64,000 nucleotides of DNA from Streptomyces sp. NBC_01283 (GTDB lineage: Bacteria; Actinomycetota; Actinomycetes; Streptomycetales; Streptomycetaceae): contig NZ_CP108430.1 of assembly GCF_041435335.1 (NCBI RefSeq), forward strand, positions 5,307,001 to 5,371,000. The letters are read 5' to 3'. This document shows, one piece after another, positions 31,595-41,231 of this stretch. The notes under the pieces were generated by a model. It worked only from the letters and a program-made list of their open reading frames with translations, did no database searches and was not told where the DNA came from. The translations under genes and the position numbers were made by a program. Numbering within the stretch: position 1 is the first letter of the stretch; the number at the start of each line of letters is the position of its first letter.

Positions 31595-32860
31595 TCAGTC
31601 CACCGTGACCGGCTCGCGGTGACCCACGCCACGTGCCACGGTGCGTCCGACGGACCGCGGCACGAGCCGCGAGCGCAGGGTGACGAGCACCGCGAGGGCC
31701 AGCGCCGTACCGCCAAGCGGCACCAGGAATCCGGCGCCGTCCCAGAAGCGGTCCTCCAGCTGTCCGGCGACCGTGACGGCGGCGGCCTGGCCGAGCGCGA
31801 CGGCGCCGGTGAGCCAGGTGAAGGCCTCGGTCCGGCCGGACGGGTCCACCAGACGGTCGACCAGCGTGTAGCCGGTGATCAGCGCGGGCGCGATGCAGAC
31901 GCCCACCAGGAGGCCGAGTCCGGCGAGGAGCACCACGGAGTGCGCGGCCCACAGCCCGGAGGCCATCAGGGTCAGCGCCGTGTACCCGACGAGGAGCCGC
32001 CGCTGCGGGGCGATCTTCCAGGCGATGGCGCCGCAGACGAGCCCGGAGAGCATGTTGCCCGCCGCGAACGTGCCGTACAGGACGCCGTTCAGGCCGGGTT
32101 CGCCGATGGACTCGGTGAAGGCTGCCAGCGAGACCTGCATGCCGCCGAAGACCGCGCCGATGCCCAGGAAGGTGGCGATCAGGACGCGTACGCCGGGGAT
32201 GCGCAGCGCCGAGACGTGCTCCACGCGCGCGTGCTCCTCGCGGGAGGCCGGCTTGGGCTGGGTGCTCTTCTGTGCGGCGAACAGGAGACCGCCCACCAGC
32301 GTGAGTCCGGCCTCCGTGAAGAGTCCGGCCGCCGGGTCGATGGTCGTGCACAGCGCGGTCGCGAAGAGCGGGCCGAGGACGAACGTCAGCTCGTCCGTGA
32401 CCGACTCGAAGGCGGCCGCCGTGCCCGCCAGCGGGGTGTCCTGGAGCTTGACGCCCCAGCGGGCCCGCACCATGGGGCTGATCTGAGGCTGCGAGGCGCC
32501 GGTGGGCACCGCCGCGACGAAGAGCGCCCACAAGGGGGCGTCCGAGAGCGCGAGCACCGTCAGGGAGAGCACCGACACCGTGTGGATGAGCACGCCGGGC
32601 ACCAGTACGGCGCGCTGGCCGAACCGGTCGGCGAGCTTGCCTCCGAAGGGGGCGAACACCGCCATGGAGACACCGGTGACGGCCGACACGGCACCGGCGA
32701 TGCCGTACGAGCCGGTGGTGTGCTGCACGAGCAGCACGATGGAGATGGTCAGCATCGCGAAGGGCTGTCGTGCCGCGAAGCCGGGCAGGAGAAACGTCCA
32801 GGCGCCGCGGGTGCGCAGCAGCTGTCCGTATCCCGGGCGGGAGGTGACCGTGGATGCCAC
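31595..32860 (-). CDS. Major facilitator superfamily transporter
   Basis: A 421-aa, 12-TM MFS protein. Start taken as GTG 32860 (VASTVTSRPGYGQLLRTRGA), with AAAGG eight bases upstream. An ATG at 32974 would add 38 basic residues. The MFS motif A loop is GGKLADRFGQRAVLVPG after TM2. The sequence resembles streptomycete drug or metabolite exporters rather than sugar importers, but the substrate is unknown. It precedes the fmdB-like gene on the same strand, and the CIRCE element lies between them. Confidence 0.82.
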   Translation of the reverse strand: MASTVTSRPGYGQLLRTRGAWTFLLPGFAARQPFAMLTISIVLLVQHTTGSYGIAGAVSAVTGVSMAVFAPFGGKLADRFGQRAVLVPGVLIHTVSVLSLTVLALSDAPLWALFVAAVPTGASQPQISPMVRARWGVKLQDTPLAGTAAAFESVTDELTFVLGPLFATALCTTIDPAAGLFTEAGLTLVGGLLFAAQKSTQPKPASREEHARVEHVSALRIPGVRVLIATFLGIGAVFGGMQVSLAAFTESIGEPGLNGVLYGTFAAGNMLSGLVCGAIAWKIAPQRRLLVGYTALTLMASGLWAAHSVVLLAGLGLLVGVCIAPALITGYTLVDRLVDPSGRTEAFTWLTGAVALGQAAAVTVAGQLEDRFWDGAGFLVPLGGTALALAVLVTLRSRLVPRSVGRTVARGVGHREPVTVD

Positions 32861-33107
32861 GGCCCGTGCCTTTCTGCCGCCTGGTAGCGCGGCCCCCTTT
32901 TCAGGGCGGCGGCGCCGAGAGCTGTCCTCTTGCGCGGAACTGCGGTAGATGCCGGTTGCCCACTGCGAGGACACGCGGCCGCCATACGGTCGGCGCCAGC
33001 TCTGCTTCAGACAGAGTTGGTTCGATCAGTTGGTACAGAAGAAGTGTGCCTTCATCGTACAGGGAATGACGCCGTTGGCCCTGCGAATGCGGAGATTGAG
33101 GCGCCCG

Positions 33108-34637
33108 TCACCTGCGATTGCCCCGCCCTTCCGGGGCGTGACTCTCGTGACCAGTGGTTCCCAGCCATCCGGCCAGCTTTCCGCCCTGTCCGACGGCCCG
33201 CAGGCGCCGCTCCGCCGCGTCGCGCACCGGGTCGGTGGCGACCACCAGGAGCTCATCGCCGCGCTGCAGCACCGTCGTGGGCTGCGGCACGAATGATTCG
33301 CCGTTGCGAACGACGAGCGTGACCGCCGCCCCCGCGGGCATCCGCAGTTCGCCCACCTCGACGCCATGCATCCGCGATCCCTTCGGGATCGCCACCGAGA
33401 GCAGGTGCCCGCGAAGGCGTTCCAGGGGCGCCGACTCGATGCCCAGGTCGGCAGCGCCCGAAGAGTCGCCGAGGCTCAGCTTCCGGGCCAGCCACGGGAG
33501 CGTGGGGCCCTGGATGAGGGTGTACACGACGACCAGGACGAAGACGATGTTGAAGATCCGCTGGCTCTCGTCGACGCCGTTCACCATCGGGATCGTGGCC
33601 AGGATGATGGGCACGGCTCCGCGCAGGCCGGCCCAGGACATCAGGGCCTTCTCCTGCCAGGGCATGCGGAACGGCAGCAGGCTGGCGATGACCCCCAGCG
33701 GTCTGGCCACCATGGTCAGGATCAAGCCGATGATGATCGCGGGCCAGGTGTCGTCGAGCAGGTCGTGCGGGGTGACCAGGAGGCCGAGCAGGACGAACAT
33801 GCCGATCTGCGCGATCCAGCCGAGCCCTTCGGCGAAGCCGCGGGTGGCGGGCCAGTGCGGCAGCTTCGCGTTGCCGAGGACCATCGCCGCGAGGTAGACG
33901 GCGAGGAATCCACTGCCGTGCGCCATGGCTCCGGCCGCGTAGGCGGCGACCGCGATGGCCATCACGGCGATGGGGTAGAGACCCGAGGCGGGCAGTGCCA
34001 CGTGCCGCAGGCCGTAGGCGCCGAGCCAGCCCACCGCGAGGCCGATCGCGGCACCGATCGCCAGCTCCAGGGCGATCTCGGCGACGAGGACGTACCAGTG
34101 CTCCACGGGCCCCGCCGTGGAGAAGGCCACGACCAGGATCACCACGGGGGCGTCGTTGAAGCCCGATTCCGCCTCCAGGATGCCCGTCACGCGCGAGGGC
34201 AGCGGAACCTTCCGCAGCACGGAGAAGACCGCCGCCGCGTCCGTCGAGGAGACCACCGCGCCGATGATGAGCGCCTGGCGCCACTCCAGGCCGACCAGGT
34301 AGTGGGCGCCGGCGGCCGTCACGCCGACGCTCACCGCGATGCCGGCGAGCGACAGGACGGCGGCCGCGGGCAACGCGGGCTTGATCTCTTTCCACTTCGT
34401 GCCGAGGCCGCCCTCGGCGAGGATCACGACGAGCGCCGCATAGCCGATGACCTGCGTCAACTCGGCATTGTTGAACGTGACGTTGCCGATGCCGTCCTGG
34501 CCCATGGCAATGCCGATGCCCAGGTAGAGAAGCAGGCTGGGCAGCCCACTGCGCGACGAGATCCGGACCGCCGCCACCGCGACGAGCAGGACGAGCGAGC
34601 AGATGAGCAGAAGCTGGTTGAGATCGTGGACAGTCAG
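33108..34637 (-). CDS. Cation (K+ or Na+)/proton antiporter with TrkA-C domain
   Basis: About 509 residues. A CPA1-type exchanger core has around 12-13 TM segments (VVSSTDAAAVFSVLRKVPLP and ESGFNDAPVVILVVAFSTAG hold the conserved Asp residues). A cytoplasmic TrkA-C regulatory domain follows (HGVEVGELRMPAGAAVTLVV onward), as in CvrA/NhaP2 antiporters. The start is unusual. The coding similarity begins at a CTG (34637; LTVHDLNQLLL) placed nine bases after GGAGGAAGGA. The first standard in-frame start, GTG 34577, lies inside TM1. It likely balances cytoplasmic K+ or Na+ and pH. Confidence 0.85.
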   Translation of the reverse strand: MTVHDLNQLLLICSLVLLVAVAAVRISSRSGLPSLLLYLGIGIAMGQDGIGNVTFNNAELTQVIGYAALVVILAEGGLGTKWKEIKPALPAAAVLSLAGIAVSVGVTAAGAHYLVGLEWRQALIIGAVVSSTDAAAVFSVLRKVPLPSRVTGILEAESGFNDAPVVILVVAFSTAGPVEHWYVLVAEIALELAIGAAIGLAVGWLGAYGLRHVALPASGLYPIAVMAIAVAAYAAGAMAHGSGFLAVYLAAMVLGNAKLPHWPATRGFAEGLGWIAQIGMFVLLGLLVTPHDLLDDTWPAIIIGLILTMVARPLGVIASLLPFRMPWQEKALMSWAGLRGAVPIILATIPMVNGVDESQRIFNIVFVLVVVYTLIQGPTLPWLARKLSLGDSSGAADLGIESAPLERLRGHLLSVAIPKGSRMHGVEVGELRMPAGAAVTLVVRNGESFVPQPTTVLQRGDELLVVATDPVRDAAERRLRAVGQGGKLAGWLGTTGHESHAPEGRGNRR

Positions 34638-34850
34638 GGGCCGTTCCTTCCTCCGCGTGAGCCAAGTACTTCGTTACCTTACCTAATTGTTAACGCTTTC
34701 TTGACGCCTTCGAACTCCCGTGCGATGCGTCGCGATGTACGTTCCTGACTCCGCGTCCGGGGCCGCAGTGCCCTGCGCCTATGGTTGCTCCAGCGCTCCC
34801 ACCACCGCCCAGCCAGCCCTGCCGCTCGCGTAAGGACAGCAAGGACAGCG

Positions 34851-37616
34851 ATGCCCTCGAATACCACCGCCTCTTCCGGTCATAAGTCCGGCAAGAAGAA
34901 GGGGCGGCGAGCCCGCCTCCTCGTGATCGTCCTGGTCCTGGCCATCGTGGCGGGCATCGGCTACGGGGCGTACTGGAGCGTCAGTACGGTGCGTGCCTCC
35001 TTCCCGCAGACCAAGGGGACGATCAAACTCGACGGCCTCGCCGGTCCCGTCGACGTGAAGCGCGACGGCAACGGAATCCCGCAGATCTACGCCGAGTCCG
35101 ACGCCGATCTGTTCATGGCGCAGGGCTTCGTCCAGGCGCAGGACCGATTCTGGGAGATGGACGTCCGCCGCCATACGACCTCCGGGCGGCTCTCCGAGAT
35201 GTTCGGCAAGAGCCAGGTCAAGACCGATGAGTTCCTGCGGACGCTCGGCTGGCACCGGGTGGCGCAGAAGGAGTACGACACCAAGCTCTCGCCCTCGACG
35301 AAGAAGTACCTCCAGGCGTACTCCAAGGGAGTCAACGCCTACCTGAAGGACAAGAGCGGCAAGGACATCTCCCTGGAGTACGCCGCCCTTGGCTTCACCA
35401 ACGACTACGAGCCCCAGGAGTGGACCCCGGTCGACTCCGTGGCGTGGCTCAAGGCCATGGCCTGGGACCTGCGCGGCAACATGCAGGACGAGATCGACCG
35501 CTCCCTGATGACCAGCCGCCTGGGCCCGTCCCAGATCGAGGACCTGTACCCGAAGTACCCGTACGCCCGGAACAAGCCCATCGTCCAGGAGGGCGCCTAC
35601 AACGGCGTCACCAAGGAGTACGAGGGCAAGGGCAGCGCGGGCAGCCAGTCGCAGTCACAGACCGGCGGCGCGGCGGGCACGGGCCTCGCGGGCAACACGG
35701 AGGCCCCCAACGGCCTGCAGTCCCAGCTGTCGGGCCTCTCCGACATCCTGGACAACGTCCCGGACGCGGGCCTCGGCCCGAACGGCAACGGCATCGGCTC
35801 CAACTCCTGGGTGGTCTCCGGCGACCACACGATCACCGGGAAGCCCCTGCTCGCCAACGACCCGCACCTGTCGCCGCAGCTGCCCTCCACCTGGTACCAG
35901 ATGGGCCTGCACTGCCGGTCGCTCTCCAAGGACTGCCGGTACGACGTGTCCGGCTACACCTTCGCCGGCATGCCCGGTGTGGTCATCGGCCACAACCAGG
36001 ACATCGCCTGGGGCATGACGAACCTCGGCGCCGACGTCACCGACCTCTACCTCGAGAAGTTCGAGGGCGACGGTTACGAGTACGACGACAAGGTGCTGCC
36101 CTTCAAGACGCGCGTGGAGACCATCAAGGTCGCCGGCGGCAAGTCGAAGAAGATCACCGTCCGGGAGACCGGCAACGGCCCCCTGCTGTCCGACCGCGAC
36201 GACGAACTCGTGAAGGTCGGCAAGAAGGCCACCGTCGACAGCGCCGCCCCCGACCGGGGCGACGGCTACGGAGTCTCGCTGCGCTGGACCGCGCTGCAGC
36301 CGGGCAACTCGATGGACGCCGTCTTCGAGCTCAACAAGGCGAAGGACTTCACGGGCTTCCGCAAGGCCGCCGCTTCTTTTGAAGTGCCCTCGCAGAACCT
36401 GATCTACGCGGACCGCGACGGCCACATCGGCTACCAGGCGCCGGGCAAGATCCCGGTCCGCGGCAAGGGCGACGGCGCGCTGCCCGCGCCCGGCTGGGAC
36501 TCCGACTACCGCTGGACCGGCTACATCCCGCAGTCCGCGCTGCCCTACGAGTACGACCCGAAGCGCGGCTACATCGTGACCGCCAACCAGGCCGTGATCG
36601 ACCCGGAGAAGTCCGACTACCCGTACGAGCTCACGGCGGACTGGGGCTACGGGGCGCGCAGCCAGCGCATCACCGACCTGATCCAGTCGAAGATCAAGAA
36701 CGGTGGGAAGGTCTCCACCGAGGACATGCGCACGATGCAGATGGACAACAGCAGCGAGATCGCCAAGCTGCTGGTGCCCAAGCTGCTGAAGATCGATGTC
36801 AAGGACAGCTACGTCCGTGAGGCGCAGAAGCTCCTTGAGGGCTGGGACTACACCCAGGACCCCGACTCGGCGGCTGCCGCGTACTTCAACTCGGTCTGGC
36901 GCAACATCCTCAAGCTCTCCATCGGCAACAAGCTGCCCAAGGAGCTGCGGGTCAAGGGCCAGTGCCTGAACGTCGAGCCGGCCGGGAACACCGGTCCCGC
37001 CGACGAGGCCGAGCGGGTGCGCGAGTGCGGCCAGCGCGACGCGGAATCCGCGCAGCCCGACGGCGGCGACCGCTACTACGAAGTGATCCGGTCGATCCTC
37101 GACGACGAGGACAACGACTGGTGGAAGTCGCCGAAGACCCGTACGGACGCCGCGACCAAGACCCGTGACCAGCTGTTCGGCCGGGCCATGGAGGACGCGC
37201 GCTGGGACCTGACGGCCAAGCTCGGCAAGGACGTCGACACCTGGAGCTGGGGCCGCCTGCACCGGCTGACCCTGAAGAACCAGACCCTGGGCGTCGAAGG
37301 CCCCGGCTGGCTGCAGTTCATGCTCAACCGCGGCCCGTTCAAGCTGGGCGGCGGCGAGGCGGCGGTCAACGCCACCGGCTGGAACGCGGCGGGCGGCTAC
37401 GGAGTCCAGTGGGTGCCGTCGATGCGCATGGTGGTGAACCTCGACGACCTCGACAAGTCGAAGTGGATCAACCTCACCGGCGCTTCGGGGCACGCCTACA
37501 GCGCGCACTACACCGACCAGACCAGCAAGTGGGTCAAGGGTGAGCTGCTGCCGTGGTCCTTCTCGAAGGGCGCCGTGAAGAAGAGCACGAACGACACCCT
37601 GGTGCTGCGGCCCTGA
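34851..37616 (+). CDS. Penicillin acylase family Ntn-hydrolase
   Basis: A 921-aa precursor with an N-terminal membrane anchor (ARLLVIVLVLAIVAGIGYGA, residues about 23-42), so the enzyme faces outside. The A-chain contains QGFVQAQDRFWEMDVRRHTT. Autocleavage before Ser317 in GIGSNSWVVSG would release the B-chain with N-terminal serine nucleophile. Conserved NDPHLSPQLPSTWYQM and GHNQDIAWGMTNLGADVTDL follow. Members hydrolyse N-acyl bonds in beta-lactams, acyl-homoserine lactones or lipopeptides; the substrate here is open. A Gly/Ser/Gln-rich insert (residues about 262-300) is the probable spacer peptide. The ATG follows AAGGA. Confidence 0.9.
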   Translation: MPSNTTASSGHKSGKKKGRRARLLVIVLVLAIVAGIGYGAYWSVSTVRASFPQTKGTIKLDGLAGPVDVKRDGNGIPQIYAESDADLFMAQGFVQAQDRFWEMDVRRHTTSGRLSEMFGKSQVKTDEFLRTLGWHRVAQKEYDTKLSPSTKKYLQAYSKGVNAYLKDKSGKDISLEYAALGFTNDYEPQEWTPVDSVAWLKAMAWDLRGNMQDEIDRSLMTSRLGPSQIEDLYPKYPYARNKPIVQEGAYNGVTKEYEGKGSAGSQSQSQTGGAAGTGLAGNTEAPNGLQSQLSGLSDILDNVPDAGLGPNGNGIGSNSWVVSGDHTITGKPLLANDPHLSPQLPSTWYQMGLHCRSLSKDCRYDVSGYTFAGMPGVVIGHNQDIAWGMTNLGADVTDLYLEKFEGDGYEYDDKVLPFKTRVETIKVAGGKSKKITVRETGNGPLLSDRDDELVKVGKKATVDSAAPDRGDGYGVSLRWTALQPGNSMDAVFELNKAKDFTGFRKAAASFEVPSQNLIYADRDGHIGYQAPGKIPVRGKGDGALPAPGWDSDYRWTGYIPQSALPYEYDPKRGYIVTANQAVIDPEKSDYPYELTADWGYGARSQRITDLIQSKIKNGGKVSTEDMRTMQMDNSSEIAKLLVPKLLKIDVKDSYVREAQKLLEGWDYTQDPDSAAAAYFNSVWRNILKLSIGNKLPKELRVKGQCLNVEPAGNTGPADEAERVRECGQRDAESAQPDGGDRYYEVIRSILDDEDNDWWKSPKTRTDAATKTRDQLFGRAMEDARWDLTAKLGKDVDTWSWGRLHRLTLKNQTLGVEGPGWLQFMLNRGPFKLGGGEAAVNATGWNAAGGYGVQWVPSMRMVVNLDDLDKSKWINLTGASGHAYSAHYTDQTSKWVKGELLPWSFSKGAVKKSTNDTLVLRP

Positions 37617-37634
37617 GTCGCCGCACGAGACAGT

Positions 37635-37670
37635 GAAAGGGCCCTCCACGCGCGCGTGGAGGGCCCTTTC
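37635..37670. terminator. Terminator after the penicillin acylase gene
   Basis: A long perfect palindrome, GAAAGGGCCCTCCACGC with its inverse, ends at 37670 and serves the convergent genes on both sides. Confidence 0.85.
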
Positions 37671-37695
37671 GCCGTACGGGGAGGCATGCGGAGGG

Positions 37696-38307
37696 TCAGC
37701 GGAAGCGGCGTACTCCGGACGGGGTGACGACGGCGTGCACCGGCTTGTCGTGCGGCTCCTGGGGGACGTGTGCGACGACTTCCGTGTCGTACAGGAGCAC
37801 CACGAGCGCCGGATCGGCCCCGCTCCTGCCGAGCCGGGCGAGCACCCTGTCGTACGACCCGCCGCCGCGCCCGAGCCGCATCCCGCGGGCGTCCACGGCG
37901 AGGCCCGGCAGCAGCACGGCGTCCGCCGCCACGACCGCGTCGGGCCCGAGCCGCGCCCCCGAGGGTTCCAAGAGCGCCATCTTTCCCGGGTGTTGCGCGA
38001 GGGCCAGCGAGCCCTCGCCCTCATAGGCCGCCCAGTCCAGGTCGTTGTCCGCGAGGAGCACCGGCAGCAGGACCCGCGTCCCGCGCGCGCGGAGGGCGTC
38101 CAGGAGCGCGCGCGTCCCCGGTTCGCTCCCCACGGAGACGTACGCGGCGACCGTGCGCGCCCCGGAGAGCTCCGGCAGCTCCAATGCGCGGTCGGCGAGA
38201 ACCACGGCGGCCTTCTGCGCGTCATCCCTAGTCAACCGGCGTCTCACCGCGAGGAATTCTCCGCGCAATGTGCGCTTGGTTGGCTGGTCGGAACCGGTTT
38301 CCTGCAT
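37696..38307 (-). CDS. 5-formyltetrahydrofolate cyclo-ligase
   Basis: A 203-aa enzyme starting MQETGSDQPTKRTLRGEFLA at 38307. In-frame ATGs at 38340 and 38403 give longer forms, the latter overlapping galU. It converts 5-formyl-THF to 5,10-methenyl-THF using ATP. The signature reads LPGLAVDARGMRLGRGGGSY followed by DRVLAR, and the ATP-binding arginines lie in FLAVRRRL. It is divergent from galU with a 94-bp shared promoter region. Confidence 0.88.
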   Translation of the reverse strand: MQETGSDQPTKRTLRGEFLAVRRRLTRDDAQKAAVVLADRALELPELSGARTVAAYVSVGSEPGTRALLDALRARGTRVLLPVLLADNDLDWAAYEGEGSLALAQHPGKMALLEPSGARLGPDAVVAADAVLLPGLAVDARGMRLGRGGGSYDRVLARLGRSGADPALVVLLYDTEVVAHVPQEPHDKPVHAVVTPSGVRRFR

Positions 38308-38401
38308 GGTGTGCTCACAAACCCTTCCATGTGCGCTCATATGAGAACAAAATGTCCGGACCCACAGATTCCGCACATACGCACCGGTTATGGTTACGGA
38401 C

Positions 38402-39307
38402 ATGACTGAGTCTCACCCCCCAAGGATCAGCAAGGCTGTCATTCCCGCAGCCGGCCTCGGCACCCGGTTCCTGCCGGCCACCAAGGCCACTCCCAAGGAG
38501 ATGCTGCCGGTCGTCGACAAGCCGGCGATCCAGTACGTGGTCGAGGAGGCCGCATCCGCCGGCCTCGACGACGTCCTCATGATCACGGGCCGCAACAAGC
38601 GCCCCCTGGAGGACCACTTCGACCGCAACTACGAACTGGAGTCGGCCCTTCTGAAGAAGGGCGACGAGGCGAGACTGGCGAAGGTCCAGGAGTCCAGCGA
38701 CCTCGCGACCATGCACTACGTGCGCCAGGGCGACCCCAAGGGACTCGGTCACGCCGTCCTCTGTGCGGCCCCGCACGTCGGCAACGAACCGTTCGCCGTG
38801 CTCCTCGGCGACGACCTGATCGACCCGCGTGACCCGCTGCTCGCCCGCATGGTCGAGGTCCAGGAGCGGCACGGCGGCAGCGTCATCGCCCTTATGGAGG
38901 TGGCCCCGGAGCAGATCCACATGTACGGCTGCGCCGCCGTGGACGCCACGGACGAGGGCGACGTCGTCAAGGTGACCGGCCTGGTCGAGAAGCCCGACCC
39001 GGCGGACGCCCCCAGCAATTACGCCATCATCGGCCGGTATGTCCTGGACCCGCACGTCTTCGACATACTGCGCAAGACCGAGCCGGGCCGCGGCGGCGAG
39101 ATCCAGCTCACTGACGCCCTCCAGCAGCTCGCGGCCGACGAGAAGGTCGGCGGCCCCGTGCACGGCGTCGTCTTCAAGGGCCGCCGCTATGACACCGGTG
39201 ACCGGGGCGACTATCTGCGTGCCATTGTCAGACTCGCATGCGAACGTGAAGACCTGGGCCCGGACTTCCAGGCCTGGCTTCGCAGTTACGTGTCCGAGGA
39301 GATGTAG
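38402..39307 (+). CDS. galU: UTP-glucose-1-phosphate uridylyltransferase
   Basis: A 301-aa nucleotidyltransferase making UDP-glucose for glycans, trehalose and glycogen-like pathways. The N-terminal nucleotide motif is AAGLGTRFLPATKATPKEML. Further conserved residues are in LGDDLIDPRDPLLARMVEVQ, VTGLVEKPDP and KGRRYDTGDRGDYLRAIVRL. Start chosen at 38402 (MTESHPPRIS); an ATG at 38390 adds four residues. It is immediately followed by moeA, the usual gene order in streptomycetes. Confidence 0.95.
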   Translation: MTESHPPRISKAVIPAAGLGTRFLPATKATPKEMLPVVDKPAIQYVVEEAASAGLDDVLMITGRNKRPLEDHFDRNYELESALLKKGDEARLAKVQESSDLATMHYVRQGDPKGLGHAVLCAAPHVGNEPFAVLLGDDLIDPRDPLLARMVEVQERHGGSVIALMEVAPEQIHMYGCAAVDATDEGDVVKVTGLVEKPDPADAPSNYAIIGRYVLDPHVFDILRKTEPGRGGEIQLTDALQQLAADEKVGGPVHGVVFKGRRYDTGDRGDYLRAIVRLACEREDLGPDFQAWLRSYVSEEM

Positions 39308-39311
39308 CACT

Positions 39312-40652
39312 TTGAGCAGCAGCGCGACGACCGAAGCCACCGGCCAGGAACACGTCTGGTCGGTGAGCGAGCACCTGGACGACATCCTCGGATGCGTCCG
39401 CCCCCTGGAGCCCATCGAGCTCCAACTCCTCGACGCCCAGGGCTGCGTACTCGTCGAGGACGTCACGGTGCCCGTCTCGCTGCCGCCCTTCGACAACAGC
39501 TCCATGGACGGTTACGCGGTCCGGGTCGCCGACATCGCGGGCGCGAGCGAGGAATTCCCCGCCGTCCTGACGGTCATCGGTGACGTGGCCGCCGGCCAGG
39601 GCGAGCAGCCGGAGGTCGGCGCGGGCCAGGCCGCCCGCATCATGACCGGCGCACCCCTGCCGCCCGGCGCCGAGGCCGTCGTCCCCGTGGAGTGGACCGA
39701 CGGAGGTCTCGGTGAAGGCCCCGTCTCCGGGATGCGCGCGCACAGCGCCGCACCCGAAGGAGCCTTTGGCGAGGTCCGTGTGCACCGCCCCGCCGAGGCA
39801 CGCGCGCATGTGCGGGCGCGAGGCAGCGACGTCCAGGCGGGCGACCGCGCCCTGGCCGCGGGCACGGTCCTCGGCGCCCCGCAGATCGCCCTCCTCGCCG
39901 CGATCGGCCGCGGCACGGTGAAGGTGCGCCCGCGCCCCCGCGTGGTCGTCATGTCCACCGGCAGCGAACTGATCCAGCCCGGCGAGGAGTTGGCCAAGGG
40001 CCAGATCTACGACTCCAACAGCTTCGCCCTGACCGCAGCGGCCCGGGACGCCGGAGCGATCGCCTACCGCGTGGGCGCGGTCGCCGACGACGCCGAGACG
40101 CTGCGCTCCACCATCGAGGATCAGCTGATCCGGGCCGACCTCGTCGTCACCACGGGCGGCGTCAGCGTCGGCGCGTACGACGTCGTGAAGGAGGCCCTCT
40201 CCTCCGTCGGAGAGACCGAGGACGGCGTCGAGACGGGCAGCGGCGTCGAGTTCCGCAAGCTCGCCATGCAGCCGGGCAAGCCGCAGGGCTTCGGCTCCAT
40301 CGGCCCCGACCACACCCCGCTGCTCGCCCTGCCGGGCAACCCCGTGTCGTCGTACGTCTCCTTCGAGATCTTCGTGCGTCCCGCGGTGCGCGCCCTGATG
40401 GGCCTCCCGGACGTCCACCGGCCCACGGCACGCGCGGCGCTCACCGCCGACAAGGCACTGACCTCCCCCGCGGGCAAGCGCCAGTTCCTGCGCGGGCAGT
40501 ACGACGCCGACGCGGGCAGCGTGCGGCCCGTGGGCGGCGCGGGCTCCCACCTCGTCGCGGCCCTCGCACACGCGAACGCGCTGATCGTCGTCCCGGAGGA
40601 CACCACATCGGTGGAGCCGGGCACCGACGTCGAAGTGGTCCTGCTCGGCTGA
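39312..40652 (+). CDS. moeA: Molybdopterin molybdotransferase
   Basis: A 446-aa protein that inserts molybdate into adenylated molybdopterin. It starts with TTG at 39312 (LSSSATTEATGQEHVW), with AGGAG about 10 bases upstream, just after galU. Typical segments are LPPFDNSSMDGYAVRVADIA, IMTGAPLPPGAEAVVPVEWT, VVMSTGSELIQPGEELAKGQ, LVVTTGGVSVGAYDVVKEAL and LALPGNPVSSYVSFEIFVRP. It forms a cofactor cluster with moaC and the mogA-like gene, and would serve nitrate reductase or other molybdoenzymes encoded elsewhere. Confidence 0.94.
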   Translation: MSSSATTEATGQEHVWSVSEHLDDILGCVRPLEPIELQLLDAQGCVLVEDVTVPVSLPPFDNSSMDGYAVRVADIAGASEEFPAVLTVIGDVAAGQGEQPEVGAGQAARIMTGAPLPPGAEAVVPVEWTDGGLGEGPVSGMRAHSAAPEGAFGEVRVHRPAEARAHVRARGSDVQAGDRALAAGTVLGAPQIALLAAIGRGTVKVRPRPRVVVMSTGSELIQPGEELAKGQIYDSNSFALTAAARDAGAIAYRVGAVADDAETLRSTIEDQLIRADLVVTTGGVSVGAYDVVKEALSSVGETEDGVETGSGVEFRKLAMQPGKPQGFGSIGPDHTPLLALPGNPVSSYVSFEIFVRPAVRALMGLPDVHRPTARAALTADKALTSPAGKRQFLRGQYDADAGSVRPVGGAGSHLVAALAHANALIVVPEDTTSVEPGTDVEVVLLG

Positions 40653-40739
40653 AAGGCGCTTTCGCGCGGTACGGTGTCGCGCACATAAACCCCCTCGCGC
40701 CGCACCGCGGGAGGCCCCGGACCGGGAGCGCCACAGCAC

Positions 40740-41231
40740 ATGAGTACGCAGCAGGGACTGACGCACATCGATGAAGCGGGCGCCGCCCGCATGGTCGACG
40801 TATCCGCGAAGGACGTGACGTCGCGCACCGCCCGCGCCAGTGGCCGCGTCCTGGTCTCGCCCCGCGTGATCGAGCTGCTGCGCGGGGAAGGCGTCCCCAA
40901 GGGCGACGCCCTGGCCACCGCGCGGATCGCGGGCATCATGGGCGCCAAACGTACGCCCGACCTGATCCCGCTCTGCCACCCGCTGGCCGTCTCCGGGGTG
41001 AAACTGGACCTCTCCGTGGCGGATGACGCCGTCGAGATCCTCGCCACGGTGAAGACGACGGACCGTACGGGCGTCGAGATGGAGGCACTCACCGCGGTGA
41101 CCGTCGCCGCCCTCACGGTGATCGACATGGTCAAGGCCGTCGACAAGGGCGCGGTCATCACGGACGTGCGGGTCGAGGAGAAGACCGGCGGCAAGTCGGG
41201 GGACTGGAGCCGCGAAGGAGCCGGCGCATGA
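40740..41231 (+). CDS. moaC: Cyclic pyranopterin monophosphate synthase
   Basis: A 163-aa enzyme of the first molybdopterin step, turning the MoaA product into cPMP. Conserved motifs: MVDVSAKDVTSRTARASGRV, GIMGAKRTPDLIPLCHPLAV (catalytic Lys and His region), and TDRTGVEMEALTAVTVAALT followed by DMVKAVDK. The ATG at 40740 overlaps nothing upstream. The 3' end overlaps the next gene by ATGA, so the two are translationally coupled. Confidence 0.96.
   Translation: MSTQQGLTHIDEAGAARMVDVSAKDVTSRTARASGRVLVSPRVIELLRGEGVPKGDALATARIAGIMGAKRTPDLIPLCHPLAVSGVKLDLSVADDAVEILATVKTTDRTGVEMEALTAVTVAALTVIDMVKAVDKGAVITDVRVEEKTGGKSGDWSREGAGA

Noticed and set aside
34672..34688. A sequence resembling half an IdeR/DmdR iron box (TTAGGTAAGGTAAC on the minus strand) before the antiporter
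   Set aside because: Only one half matches the 19-bp palindrome and the gene is not an iron gene.
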